This document shows positions 34,507 to 46,008 of a stretch of DNA of 64,000 nt, piece after piece; positions within the stretch are counted from its first letter, which is position 1; each line of letters starts with the position of its first letter. Below the pieces are notes generated by a model. That model had not been told where the DNA came from. It saw nothing but the letters and a program-made list of their open reading frames with translations, and did no database searches. The stretch covers positions 1,066,277 to 1,130,276 of the forward strand of contig CATQHS010000001.1 of NCBI GenBank assembly GCA_958296055.1. Reading direction: 5' to 3'. Source of the stretch: an uncultured Acidimicrobiales bacterium (lineage in GTDB: Bacteria; Actinomycetota; Acidimicrobiia; Acidimicrobiales; Aldehydirespiratoraceae). The position numbers were made by a program, and so were the translations under genes.

Positions 34507-35601
34507 TCAGTCGTGGATGGGGCCGGTGGTGGTGGACAGGGCTCGGGCTTGGCGGCCGGTGCGCTCGACGATGATCTCCGACACGATGGAGACGGCCGTC
34601 TCCTCGGGGGTGCGGGCCCCGATGTCGAGCCCGATGGGCGACCGCAGGCGGGCCAGGTCGGCGGCGGTCAGGCCCGCTTCCACCAGGCGGGCGGTGCGGT
34701 CCTCGTGGGTCCGGCGGCTGCCCATCACCCCGATGTAGCCCACGTCGGTGGCCAAGGCGGCCACGATGGCGGGCACGTCGAACTTGGCGTCGTGGGTGAG
34801 CACGCACACCGCGTCGCGGGGGCCGAGGCCGGCGCCGACCGAGGCCAGCAGCCGGTCCGGCCACGAGACCACCACCTCGTCGGCGGTCGGGAAGCGCCGG
34901 GCGGTGGCGAACACCTCCCGGGCGTCGCAGACCGTGACCCGGTAGCCGAGGACCTTGGCCACCTTCACCAGGGCGGCGGTGAAATCCACGGCGCCGAAGA
35001 CGATCATCTGCGGCGGCGGCGCGAACGACTCGACGAACACCGACACCGCCTCCTCGCGGGCCTCGCCGTTCTCGCCGTAGTGGCGGACCCCGGAGCGGCC
35101 CGCGGCCAGCTCCCCCCGGGCGTCGCGCTCCACCACCCGGTCGAGCCCGGCCGGGCCCAGCGACCCAACCGTCTCGCCGTCGGGGCGGATCAGCATCTTG
35201 GCCCCGGCGCCGGGGCCGTCGATGACGGTGGCCAAAGCCACCGGGGTCTCGGCCGCAAAGTCGTCCCGGAGCCGGGCGTACAGGTCGCCCCAGTCGAAGG
35301 GCTCCACGAACAGGTGGACCGTCCCCCCGCAGGTGAGCCCCACCGCGAAGGCCTCGTCGTCGCTGTAGCCGAAGGTGACCATCCGGCCCCGGTCCGACTC
35401 GATGGCGTCTAGCGCCTCGACCACCACCGCCCCCTCGACGCAGCCCCCCGAGACCGACCCGGCCACCTCGCTGCCGGAGGTCACGGCCATGGCCGCCCCC
35501 GGCAGCCGGGGGCCCGAGCCCTCCAGGTCCACCACCCGAGCCACGGCCACGGCCAAGCCCCGGGCCCGCCACCGGTCGAGGTCGCCCAGGATCTCCTTCA
35601 C
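34507..35601 (-). CDS. XdhC/CoxI family molybdenum hydroxylase maturation protein
   Basis: 364 residues from the GTG at 35601, whose GTGA overlaps the vWA gene stop. The N-terminal XdhC_CoxI domain (GSGPRLPGAAMAVTSGSEVA, SVSGGCVEGAVVVEAL) is followed by a Rossmann-type XdhC C-terminal domain (VFGAVDFTAALVKVAKVLGY, CVLTHDAKFDVPAIVAAL, YIGVMGSRRTHEDR, IGLDIGARTPEETAVSIVSE). Binds the molybdenum cofactor and helps its sulfuration and insertion in xanthine-dehydrogenase-family enzymes. Third gene of moxR-vWA-xdhC. Confidence 0.9.
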   Translation of the reverse strand: MKEILGDLDRWRARGLAVAVARVVDLEGSGPRLPGAAMAVTSGSEVAGSVSGGCVEGAVVVEALDAIESDRGRMVTFGYSDDEAFAVGLTCGGTVHLFVEPFDWGDLYARLRDDFAAETPVALATVIDGPGAGAKMLIRPDGETVGSLGPAGLDRVVERDARGELAAGRSGVRHYGENGEAREEAVSVFVESFAPPPQMIVFGAVDFTAALVKVAKVLGYRVTVCDAREVFATARRFPTADEVVVSWPDRLLASVGAGLGPRDAVCVLTHDAKFDVPAIVAALATDVGYIGVMGSRRTHEDRTARLVEAGLTAADLARLRSPIGLDIGARTPEETAVSIVSEIIVERTGRQARALSTTTGPIHD

Positions 35602-36821
35602 CGGCCATCCTCGGTGATCAGGGCGGCCAGCCGCTCGAGCGAGTCCAGGTTGTGGCCCTCCACGAACCGGTCGACGTGGGGCAGGGCCGCGGCCATGCCC
35701 CGGGCCAGCGGCTGGTATCCGGGGGTGGCCTTGAGCGGATTCACCCACACCACCCGGTGGGCCACCCGGCTCAGGCGCTGCATCTGCTCGGCCATCTCGG
35801 CTGGCTCGCCCCGGTCCCAGCCGTCGGAGAGGATCACCGCCACCGCCCCCCGGGCCATCCCCCGGCAGCCCCACTCGTCGTTGAAGCGGCCCAGTCCGGC
35901 GCCCAGTCGGGTTCCGCCGCTCCAGTCCAGCACCGCCTCGGCCGCGGCCCGCAGGGCCCGGTCCGGGTCCCTGGACGACAGTTCCCGGGTGAGGCGGGTG
36001 AGGCGGGTGCCGAGTGCGAACGCCTCCACCCGGCCCCGGCCCGCCACCGCGGCCTGAACGAAGCGCAGCAGGGCCCGGGCGTAGGGCTCCATCGAGCCGG
36101 ACACGTCCAGCAGCAACACCAGCCGCCGAGGCCGGGTGGACGGTGCCCGGCGGCAGAGGCGCACCGGCTCGCCCCCGGCCCGCAGGGCGGCCCTCACGGT
36201 GCGGCGCACGTCCGGGCGGCCCCGGGCGGCTCGCACCGCTCGGTGCCGGCGACTCGGCCTCATCGGCCCCTGTTGGCAAATCCGCTCCATCAGACGCCGG
36301 GCCTCGTCCAGCTCGTCGTCGGAGTAGTCGGCGAAGTCCTTGCCGGCCAGAGTCTCGGCCGGGCTGTAGCGCACGGCGACCCGTTCGCCGTCGTTCCGAT
36401 CGCGGTCGCCGTCGCCGCCGTCGTCGGCGTCGGGGTCGTCCAACTCGACGGTCACCGGCACCGCGGCGGGGGTCGATCGCACCGCCAAGCCGGGCGTCCC
36501 GGTCCAGTAGGCCCGGAAGACGGCGTCATAGAGGTCGAAGTCCTCGGGCCGGTGCACCAGCGCGGCCCGGCCGGCCCAGTACACGCCGTCGGCCCGGGCC
36601 ACGCCCACCGCGCAGAGGGCCTCGGCGTAGAGCATCGACGACAGCAGCGACACCTCCAGCCCGGCGGCCCGCAGCGAGGCCACGAACCCGACCGCCACCG
36701 CTTCGGGCTGCCCGGCCGAAGCCGCGCCAGGCCGGCGGCCCGGATCGGCCGGCGCCGACGGCGGCACCAACGCCGACGCGGCCGGCCGGGGTTCAGAGCC
36801 GGGCGGCGCCGCCGAGGTCAC
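35598..36821 (-). CDS. CoxE-like vWA domain protein
   Basis: 407 residues from the GTG at 36821, overlapping the moxR stop (GTGA). The vWA domain at the C-terminal half shows the MIDAS motif LVLLLDVSGSMEPYARAL and the later VILSDGWDRGEPAEMA, WVNPLKATPGYQPLARGMA. The N-terminal half has the CoxE family region with an acidic Asp-rich linker (DDPDADDGGDGDRDRND). MoxR ATPase plus CoxE remodel CO-dehydrogenase-type enzymes to install the Mo-Cu or Mo centre. Confidence 0.87.
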   Translation of the reverse strand: MTSAAPPGSEPRPAASALVPPSAPADPGRRPGAASAGQPEAVAVGFVASLRAAGLEVSLLSSMLYAEALCAVGVARADGVYWAGRAALVHRPEDFDLYDAVFRAYWTGTPGLAVRSTPAAVPVTVELDDPDADDGGDGDRDRNDGERVAVRYSPAETLAGKDFADYSDDELDEARRLMERICQQGPMRPSRRHRAVRAARGRPDVRRTVRAALRAGGEPVRLCRRAPSTRPRRLVLLLDVSGSMEPYARALLRFVQAAVAGRGRVEAFALGTRLTRLTRELSSRDPDRALRAAAEAVLDWSGGTRLGAGLGRFNDEWGCRGMARGAVAVILSDGWDRGEPAEMAEQMQRLSRVAHRVVWVNPLKATPGYQPLARGMAAALPHVDRFVEGHNLDSLERLAALITEDGR

Positions 36822-37747
36822 GGCCGGTTGGCGGTCCGGGCCTGGTCCACGATGGACGCCAAGTCGTTGTCGGCCACCCGCTGGTGGTCCTCGCGGTACT
36901 TGAGCAGCGCGCCCAGCGTGGCCGTCACCTGGTCGGGGGCCAGCGTCTCGGCCCCGAGCAGGGCCAGGGCCCGGGCCCAGTCGATGGTCTCGGCCACGCC
37001 CGGCGGCTTGTACAGGCCGATCTCGCGGATTGAGGCCGCGGCGCAGGCCACCTGGCGGGCCAGGGTCTCGCCCGCCTCGGGCACCCGGAGCCGGATGATA
37101 TCGGTCTCCCGCCGCTGGTCGGGATGGTCGATCCAGTGGTACAGGCACCGGCGCTTGAGGGCGTCGTGGACGTCGCGGGTGCGGTTGGAGGTGACCACCA
37201 CCACCGGGGGCTCGGCGGCTGCGAAGGTCCCGACCTCGGGGACGGTGACGGAGTAGTCGGAGAGGATCTCCAGCAGGAAGGCCTCGAACTCGTCGTCGGC
37301 TCGGTCCACCTCGTCCACCAGCAGCACCGGGGGCGGCCCGGCGACAGGCTCGATGGCCCGCAGCAGGGGCCGGCGGACCAGGAAGCGCTCGTCGTAGAGC
37401 TCGTCGGACAGCTCGGCCGCGTCCATGGACCGGGCCCGGCCGGTGGCCTCGGCCGCCCGCAGGTACAGGAGCTGGCGGGCGTAGTCCCACTCGTAGACGG
37501 CCTGGGCCGAGTCGATGCCCTCGTAACACTGGAGCCGGATCAGGCCCCCGCCGATCCAGGCGGCCAGCACGTTGGCCACCTCGGTCTTGCCCACGCCGGG
37601 CTCGCCCTCCAGCAGCAGCGGGCGCCGCAGCCGCAGGGCTAGGTACACCGCGGTGGCCAGGCCCTCGTCGGGCAGGTAGGCGCCGGCGGCCAGCGCCCCG
37701 GCCACCTCTTCGGCGGACTCCACCGCCCGCGGGTCGGTCACGGACAC
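36818..37747 (-). CDS. MoxR/CoxD-type AAA+ ATPase
   Basis: 309 residues. Walker A LLLEGEPGVGKTEVANVLAA, Walker B PVLLVDEVDRADDEFEAFLL, sensor 1 VVVVTSNRTRDVHDALKRRC, and the lid DWARALALLGAETLAPDQ. The MoxR-type YEWDYARQLLYLRAAEA insert is present. First gene of the moxR-vWA-xdhC unit, each member overlapping the next by 4 bases. Energises maturation of a molybdenum hydroxylase. Confidence 0.9.
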   Translation of the reverse strand: MSVTDPRAVESAEEVAGALAAGAYLPDEGLATAVYLALRLRRPLLLEGEPGVGKTEVANVLAAWIGGGLIRLQCYEGIDSAQAVYEWDYARQLLYLRAAEATGRARSMDAAELSDELYDERFLVRRPLLRAIEPVAGPPPVLLVDEVDRADDEFEAFLLEILSDYSVTVPEVGTFAAAEPPVVVVTSNRTRDVHDALKRRCLYHWIDHPDQRRETDIIRLRVPEAGETLARQVACAAASIREIGLYKPPGVAETIDWARALALLGAETLAPDQVTATLGALLKYREDHQRVADNDLASIVDQARTANRP

Positions 37748-37793
37748 CCCGAAAGCATAAGGCCGGGGCTGAAGCCGGGCGGGAGCGCGGGGC

Positions 37794-39553
<1,760 letters not shown>

Positions 39554-39563
39554 CTAGACCGCT

Positions 39564-39708
39564 TCACCGACGACGAAGCACGCCGGTTTCGTCGTAGACG
39601 TAGGCACCCCAGCAGGTGATGGCTCCGTCGGTGCGCAGCCCGCAAGAATGGCTCCAGCCAGCGGCGACGGCGCTGAATTGCCCAGCGAGCGCATCAGCCC
39701 GGCCGTAG
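39564..39708 (-). pseudogene. RCC1-repeat fragment joined to duplicated mazG tail
   Basis: Reading on from the duplicated mazG sequence, the minus strand encodes AVAAGWSHSCGLRTDGAITC and WGAYVYDETG, one RCC1/alpha-tubulin-suppressor-type repeat. This looks like a scrap of a larger RCC1 protein joined to the mazG copy by recombination. The 645 bases between the eno start and the helicase gene hold no intact gene. A further short piece similar to the repeat (core ttggcctcggt) is at about 39905-39937. Confidence 0.55.
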
Positions 39709-39856
39709 CGGAACTGCTGCTCGAAGCGCTTGGCCTCGGTCCACAGGGCCGACTCGGGATCGCAGGAGAGCAGCCGGGCCGCCTGCACTGCGGCGAACAG
39801 CGCCGCGCCCAGATCGGACTCGTCACCCGAGGCCTGTAAGCGGGCCAGGGCGTCGG
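39709..39856. repeat. 148-bp direct repeat, left copy (duplicated mazG 3' end)
   Basis: Aligns without gaps to 46043-46190 at an offset of 6334 bases. I count 5 mismatches. Both copies have the same orientation. The right copy is the real mazG coding end, while this copy is out of context. Together they bracket the A+T-rich helicase insertion. Confidence 0.9.
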
Positions 39857-40030
39857 GTCCCGAAGCGGGCGCGGGTACGGGCCACGGTGGCGCAGAGATT
39901 GATGTTCAAGGCCTTGGCCTCGGTTCGCAGGGCCGGAGTGAGGAGGGCAGGCCGTGATTCGGGCTACGCAGCATGGAACCAATGGGGCGGGGCGGGACTC
40001 GGAGATAGTCTTGAGATCTCATCTCCAGCT

Positions 40031-43000
40031 TCACTGTTCATCGGTGGGCGTCAACATATTCCGATCGCCGATCAGCCTGCCACCTTCTATCAGCCCACTA
40101 ATAGCTCGGCTAATCCTACTTTTGACGTTTGAGCCACTCCGTCCAAAACCAAAACAACGAGCAGTATATTTGATCAGGTCATCAAACGAAGACCCAAAAA
40201 GTGTTTGAGCGCAGGCAAAGGCACCCATCTCTAACTCATCTAACGAGATATGTTCAATATCTCGGCGCAATTCATCATGTGGCGCACGTGGGTAAATCGA
40301 CTCTCTGCGCTCAGCAGTAGTCAAAAAGTATGGTATTCCTTCATCAGACTGTTCTGACAACCATAGAAGTCCGTCGTTAGTAACCAACTCGTTCATAACA
40401 TCATATATCAGGTCACGTCTTGACCCTCTTACCCGCCCCATTCCCTCACGAACTCTGATACGTTCTACTACAACGTCTCTATGGACTGGCCCTTCAGTTT
40501 TCACTATAGGAAGTATTAACTCCTTAAGAGCCAACCGAGGGTGACTGTCCCAATCTACGGTACAATCAACATCGTCTATACAAGCGATTTCGTAGCTGGC
40601 AAACAGACTCTCCTCCTCAACATCTAAATCGGTTCTTTCGTTACTTTCAGTGGGCTCTAATGAGCCTCGTCCAAGCTCATTTTCGGCCAACGTAGGATTA
40701 GAAGACATAGCTGCTGCAGAGTTTGACTGAGGAGCCAAAGAGTAGCTAGAAACACGACCTTGCCCTTGCAAAGCTTCCTCAATCCTTCGCAATTCTCGTT
40801 CTGGATCTTGAATCCACGAGCGCGACCATACCCTGTGAATCTTCCAACCCAGTCCTTCCAGAACTAACTGACGTAGCCAATCGCGATCGCGAGCAGCAGG
40901 AGCGCTATGGTATGTGGCTCCATCACACTCAATTCCAAGCGCATAGCCATGCCCATCTTCGACCTTGATAGCAAGGTCAATCCTATAGCCAGCAACCCCA
41001 ACTTGAACATCAACTTGGTGGCCCCGTTCGATCAAAGATCGGCGCACCTCCTCTTCAAATGGGCTTTCAGTCTCAGCCTGTGCATCAACAGTGAGATTTT
41101 GCTCAAGCGCCGTCTCAGGATTCATCGCATACTCTATATAGCGTCTGAGTAATCTAGCTCCTGCACTTTCCGAAACAATATCCCCAGGTTTCAACGAATG
41201 CACGATAGTCATGGAACGGCGCGCTCGACTGACGGCAACATTCAGACGTCGCTCTCCGCCCTCACCGTTGATCGGGCCGAATCGGTTGTAGACTCGTTTA
41301 GATTCAGTTGATGGTCCATAACCGACTGACAGTATAATATGGTCTCGTTCATCACCTTGAACGTTTTCTAGATTCTTGACAAAGAATCGCTCAATATTAT
41401 TTGAAGAGAAGTGGCCATCAAATTGACTCGACTCCAAACGGTGTTCGTCAATAAGTGTCTCTATCCGATCTGCTTGGTTACGAGAAAGAGCAACGACACC
41501 AATACTTTCATTGGGTCTAGTTTGGAATAGTTTAAACACTAATTCTACCACCTTTTGTGCTTCGACTTGGTTTGTCCTTGATCCACCCACATCATATCGT
41601 CCATCCGAAAGGTAAACATCTCGAACGCCAAGAGAGTCATCTATACCCGGGTTGGGGAACGTAAGCAACCGGTCCTCATAGAAATGCCTATTCGAGTAGC
41701 GAATCAGACTATCATGACGACTCCTATAGTGAACGACTAAATTATGTTCTTCAACACTACTAAACGCCATACTAACCATTACATCCAAAATACTTTCTTG
41801 TCCTTCAAGCCAGTCAGTCTGATCGTCAGTTTCGTCGTCATTTCCAGATACATTACTATGTTCAAAAAAGTTTGATGGCGGTAATTGCTTCTGGTCTCCA
41901 ACCACAATGACCTGATCAGCCCGAGAGATCGCGGGAACAGCATCCTCAGGCTTTATCTGGGAAGCTTCGTCAAAGATGACGGTATCAAAGTAAACGCTTT
42001 GGCTTGATCCGTCAGTTCGTTCAAGGTACTGACTCACCCCTAGTGGACTCATTAGGAAGCAAGGCTTAAGAGCCTGGATGACCTTTGGAGCTTTATGTAA
42101 TAGACGCCGGACCGACAATTGACGACGTCTCTTTTGCAACTCACGTCTCAAGATACCGATCTGTCCGCTCTGATTAGACGAAGTACCTATATTTCGGTTG
42201 GTTGGATAATTTTGAAGCAATATTGAACGCACATTCTCGCGCAATATCTGCGGCAGTTGGCGGTCAAGTTCGCAAAATTTATGCCGTATCCTCTCATGAT
42301 CAGTCGCCGAAAAGTCTCGTATTCGAGGGTCTTGAGATTCAATTTTATCCAACCACACCCTAAACAAACGTCGTTTAATAATTCCTGGAACCTGATCTGC
42401 TGCATTGGTTGCTCTCCGAACATTTTCAACTGTCCCAAGGCCAAGGATATCATCCAAGTTTTTGGCGAGGCGCTTCAGTTCAATCCAATTCTCGGCGCTA
42501 TCAGCTTCGTTATTGATAGAATTGAGCCAGGTCTTCAAGTCCTCAAAAGGAGCTTCTGCCCAAGACCGCCAAGCACTCCGCGTAGCATCAAAACGAGCAT
42601 TGAGAACCTGCAGTTCGCTCTCATAACGAGATTGAAATTCCTCAATCATACTAGAAGATACGCTAGAATCGAATGACGTAACTCTCCCACATGCTATCGC
42701 TTGCAAACGTCCGTTTAAAGATCCATCAACTAGATCTAGTAATTTTCTGCACCATTCAAGCGTCCCTATAATACTGTCCCAGTCAGTATCACGTCCATTG
42801 AACCACTCATTAAAACTATGACTCAATTCAGCTTCATAATCACGTTCTTCCGAATCGATAGTTTGGAGACGAGACGCGTCACGGATAATTCCACAAAACT
42901 TTAACCACTGATGAGGGACTAATTTGAATTGCTCAATTACCGGATGGATCACCTCAACTAATGATTCTAGCAGAAGGCGAGCCGGATGGAAAAAATTGTA

Positions 43001-45694
43001 TATATCCAATGGACTAGTGTTCTTAGTATCTACGTGATTCGAAGCAATTTGTGCAATAACATCGTCCAGTTTTTTTGAAGCTTTAAGGTACTTTCGATGT
43101 GTAGTCATCAAAGCAGATTGATGCTCGTGGCTCGTCAATAGCATGCGCAACTGGTCTAATGACCAAGGCCAGCTACGAAGCAGTGAACTCACTTCATCTA
43201 TTCGATGTTTGACTTGGTTCCAGTCAGTTTTTCTTCCGTTTGCATAAGTATATATTACCTCTTCAATTAGGGCATATATTTCATCGAAATTCTGTTGAAG
43301 AGACCGGATATCAAGGGCACATGTAACTATACTAATGCAGTCATCTATCTCTAACTTCTTAGGCGATTTCAAGAAGCGAGACAACCGTTTTCGATCACCT
43401 CTATAAGCCCCTCCTATCGATCTTTTTAATTTGCTTTGGTGATCAGTTCTAAGCCGTCCTAGCATCTCTTTATCAACAAAAGAGTCGCTAATAATTTCAG
43501 AATCATAGTGATAGAAAAACTCCTCCTCTATATGGTCTAATTTGATGGCAGTCTCATGTGCTAGCTCTACACGCCTTTGCAGATCAGCCAAAAGATCCAA
43601 ATCAGTCCACTTTTCACTTACAACACCAAGCTCCAATATTTTGCCAATAAAATCCAATACAGTCTCCGTCTCATCTAAGGAAGCGGACGGTGATTCGACA
43701 CCTAACTTGACTGAGAGTTCAACGAGGGCATTACAAATCTCTGTCACCGCATCATCTGCCGTAGCGATAGTTGTTAGAATTTTAGCCGGATTTGGAAGGA
43801 GTCGATCTGGCCAGTTTCCTTTAAAAATTGAAGTGAAGACTCTATATTTAGGGTCATCTAGATTATTGATTTCTTCAAGCACTCCATGAAAGTCAATTTC
43901 AGGAGCGTTGCCAGCAAATGCACGCTCAATGTTATCAACTAACCGAAGGGCTTCAGCCTGCCGATCCTTCTCACTCACAGCTAAACTATGAAGTCTATCA
44001 ATAGTATCTATTTGCAACCAATTTTCAGGCAGAGTCAGCGGTCGTTTTTCTAAATGGTAGATCAGATCTCGCGAATGGATCAATTGGTTCAAATTAGATG
44101 GTCTAGGCATTTCCAATACATCAGCTATTTGTTGTATTCCTTCTTCCACACGCATAACTGCTTCTAGTGCTTCGCGTGCGTCTCGCCTAATATCATTGGC
44201 TATCCCAAATGATGATGCTTCTATCTTCAGAGTCTTCCATGTAGGCATATCTAAAGTGCGAAACTCATCAGGTCGCAGTGCAATGCGTTCAACAACCGAT
44301 TCAAGTTGTCTATAATGCTCCCTGTTGAATGTGCTCAAACTTGGAACATTGAATTCAACATCTGGCAGATCGCGTACTTGCCCGTATTCGCCATAGATTT
44401 GATAGAGACTGAGACCAAATGGTTCTCGCAATTCATGTAAGGCACGGACGACTTCGTTGAGCTTAGTCCGACAGTCTTCCAAGGTCTCATCAACGTCCAG
44501 ATCTTGTGGTGGTATTTCCTCACCCCATGAACGATTCAACTGATCGTAAACCAATGATTTTCGGCCATTTTCACTATGCATATCAAGGCAGAAAGTACCA
44601 AGACCTGATTGTTCAAGTCGTTCCTTCACAACGTTCAGGGCGACGCTCTTCTCGCTGACGAAGAGGACGCGTTTCCCATGCGCCATCAGGTTTGCAATAA
44701 TGTTCACAATCGTCTGACTCTTACCGGTCCCTGGCGGACCATGAACTACTAAGTCTCGCCCAGAACGTGCGGCAGCTACAGCTTGAAGTTGGCTATGATC
44801 AGCTTCTGTAACAATGTATTCATCGCGGAGGCTGATGATCTCATCAAGTTTACCGCCTGCAAGTTCGTTATCAGAAGGAAATAAGCTAATTATAGCGTTA
44901 TCGTTCAGATTTTTGTTTGTAAATTCACCTGCCAACTGACGTACGAGCGGATGTGTCATACCTGCTTGTCGCATCTGCTGAAGATCTTCCCACATGGCCA
45001 TCTTCGTATATGGAAAGACCGCTAAAATGGTTTCATAGCTTACGTTCCAACTTGAGCGGTTCGTTATAAGACCTTTAACTGTATCCAGATAATCCGTATA
45101 ATTATCGTGATCAAACTCAGGTAGATCAATAGTAAATTCTTGGAGTTTATGACGAAGAGTGGCATTGACAGCAACGTCATCATCTTCTCGCCTTAGAATG
45201 AACGCATCACGCGGTGACGAACGCTCCAAATCGCACGGAAGGAGTAGCAATGGAGACTTAACTGATTGTCCTTCTTCATCTATCCAATGCAAAAATCCTA
45301 CTGCTAGAAACAGCACATTGATACCCTGCTCTTCTTCCCATTCCCGATCTTTTTTAAGAAACCTCTGGAGCACACTCTGCAACGTATGCGGCTCTATATT
45401 AGTTTTAAGTTTACCCGGAATTACCCGCTCATCATTCTGATCAGAGTCATCAGACATCAATTGTGAGTCGAATCTTCGCGGGTTAGATTTACGCTCTACA
45501 AAGTCGAACGTTGCCTTTCGACGCTGGTTTAGGAACTCATCAACTTCGTCTGGATTCAAGTTTATGATCGGAACGCAGCGTGTAGATCTCGAACGGCCTG
45601 ATGGAGTTACTTGTTCTGGGTTTCCCTTGAAGTAGAGTAGATTATTTCGACGGTCCAACTGGAGTAGTTTACTTTGCCAGGTTGCAACTGCCAT
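40031..45694 (-). CDS. giant DUF4011 - SF1 helicase - Vsr-like nuclease - DUF3320 protein, candidate phage defence
   Basis: 1887 residues from the ATG at 45694 (the frame is open to an ATG at 45973 through acidic, microsatellite-like codons). N-terminus: DUF4011-type WQSKLLQLDRRNNLLYFKG. Helicase: Walker A VVHGPPGTGKSQTIV (residues ~317-331), Walker B VIFDEASQIKPEDAVPAISR, VVGDQKQLPPSNFF and the late NVAVSRARRSMTIVHSL. Then a Vsr/MTES_1575-type nuclease (YRIDLAIKVEDGHGYALGIE, CDGATYHSAPAARDRDWLRQ) and a DUF3320-like C-terminus. This matches single-protein helicase-nuclease defence factors (I recall the name Hhe). A+T-rich (24 of 60 at 42961-43020). Inserted at the mazG 3' end. Confidence 0.85.
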   Translation of the reverse strand: MAVATWQSKLLQLDRRNNLLYFKGNPEQVTPSGRSRSTRCVPIINLNPDEVDEFLNQRRKATFDFVERKSNPRRFDSQLMSDDSDQNDERVIPGKLKTNIEPHTLQSVLQRFLKKDREWEEEQGINVLFLAVGFLHWIDEEGQSVKSPLLLLPCDLERSSPRDAFILRREDDDVAVNATLRHKLQEFTIDLPEFDHDNYTDYLDTVKGLITNRSSWNVSYETILAVFPYTKMAMWEDLQQMRQAGMTHPLVRQLAGEFTNKNLNDNAIISLFPSDNELAGGKLDEIISLRDEYIVTEADHSQLQAVAAARSGRDLVVHGPPGTGKSQTIVNIIANLMAHGKRVLFVSEKSVALNVVKERLEQSGLGTFCLDMHSENGRKSLVYDQLNRSWGEEIPPQDLDVDETLEDCRTKLNEVVRALHELREPFGLSLYQIYGEYGQVRDLPDVEFNVPSLSTFNREHYRQLESVVERIALRPDEFRTLDMPTWKTLKIEASSFGIANDIRRDAREALEAVMRVEEGIQQIADVLEMPRPSNLNQLIHSRDLIYHLEKRPLTLPENWLQIDTIDRLHSLAVSEKDRQAEALRLVDNIERAFAGNAPEIDFHGVLEEINNLDDPKYRVFTSIFKGNWPDRLLPNPAKILTTIATADDAVTEICNALVELSVKLGVESPSASLDETETVLDFIGKILELGVVSEKWTDLDLLADLQRRVELAHETAIKLDHIEEEFFYHYDSEIISDSFVDKEMLGRLRTDHQSKLKRSIGGAYRGDRKRLSRFLKSPKKLEIDDCISIVTCALDIRSLQQNFDEIYALIEEVIYTYANGRKTDWNQVKHRIDEVSSLLRSWPWSLDQLRMLLTSHEHQSALMTTHRKYLKASKKLDDVIAQIASNHVDTKNTSPLDIYNFFHPARLLLESLVEVIHPVIEQFKLVPHQWLKFCGIIRDASRLQTIDSEERDYEAELSHSFNEWFNGRDTDWDSIIGTLEWCRKLLDLVDGSLNGRLQAIACGRVTSFDSSVSSSMIEEFQSRYESELQVLNARFDATRSAWRSWAEAPFEDLKTWLNSINNEADSAENWIELKRLAKNLDDILGLGTVENVRRATNAADQVPGIIKRRLFRVWLDKIESQDPRIRDFSATDHERIRHKFCELDRQLPQILRENVRSILLQNYPTNRNIGTSSNQSGQIGILRRELQKRRRQLSVRRLLHKAPKVIQALKPCFLMSPLGVSQYLERTDGSSQSVYFDTVIFDEASQIKPEDAVPAISRADQVIVVGDQKQLPPSNFFEHSNVSGNDDETDDQTDWLEGQESILDVMVSMAFSSVEEHNLVVHYRSRHDSLIRYSNRHFYEDRLLTFPNPGIDDSLGVRDVYLSDGRYDVGGSRTNQVEAQKVVELVFKLFQTRPNESIGVVALSRNQADRIETLIDEHRLESSQFDGHFSSNNIERFFVKNLENVQGDERDHIILSVGYGPSTESKRVYNRFGPINGEGGERRLNVAVSRARRSMTIVHSLKPGDIVSESAGARLLRRYIEYAMNPETALEQNLTVDAQAETESPFEEEVRRSLIERGHQVDVQVGVAGYRIDLAIKVEDGHGYALGIECDGATYHSAPAARDRDWLRQLVLEGLGWKIHRVWSRSWIQDPERELRRIEEALQGQGRVSSYSLAPQSNSAAAMSSNPTLAENELGRGSLEPTESNERTDLDVEEESLFASYEIACIDDVDCTVDWDSHPRLALKELILPIVKTEGPVHRDVVVERIRVREGMGRVRGSRRDLIYDVMNELVTNDGLLWLSEQSDEGIPYFLTTAERRESIYPRAPHDELRRDIEHISLDELEMGAFACAQTLFGSSFDDLIKYTARCFGFGRSGSNVKSRISRAISGLIEGGRLIGDRNMLTPTDEQ

Positions 45695-46008
45695 ACCAAC
45701 AATATCGTCCGAAGACTCTTGGATTAGCTCTCCTGGGTCGGTGGGGTCGGATAGTTCATCAGGGTTTCGGGGATTACGGTACAGACGGTACGGCTCGGGG
45801 TGGGTAGCTTGGTGGTAGAGTGCGTTCTCTGCGTTCTCTGCGTTCTCTGTGTCGTCGAGGTCGTCGGGGTCATCCGCATCGTCGGCGTCAGGGTCGGGCC
45901 AAGGGGTGGGCACTGTCGCCTTACTCCCGGTGGTACAGGAACAAGAAAACGGCAACCCTAGCCAAGTCTTCATTGAGCGGCAATGAGTAGGGTCCCTGTC
46001 GCACTAAA

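Noticed and set aside
34507..37747. Naming the cluster a true aerobic CO dehydrogenase operon
   Set aside because: The CoxL active-site loop is outside the window and coxM/coxS are not seen. The maturation genes serve other molybdenum hydroxylases too.
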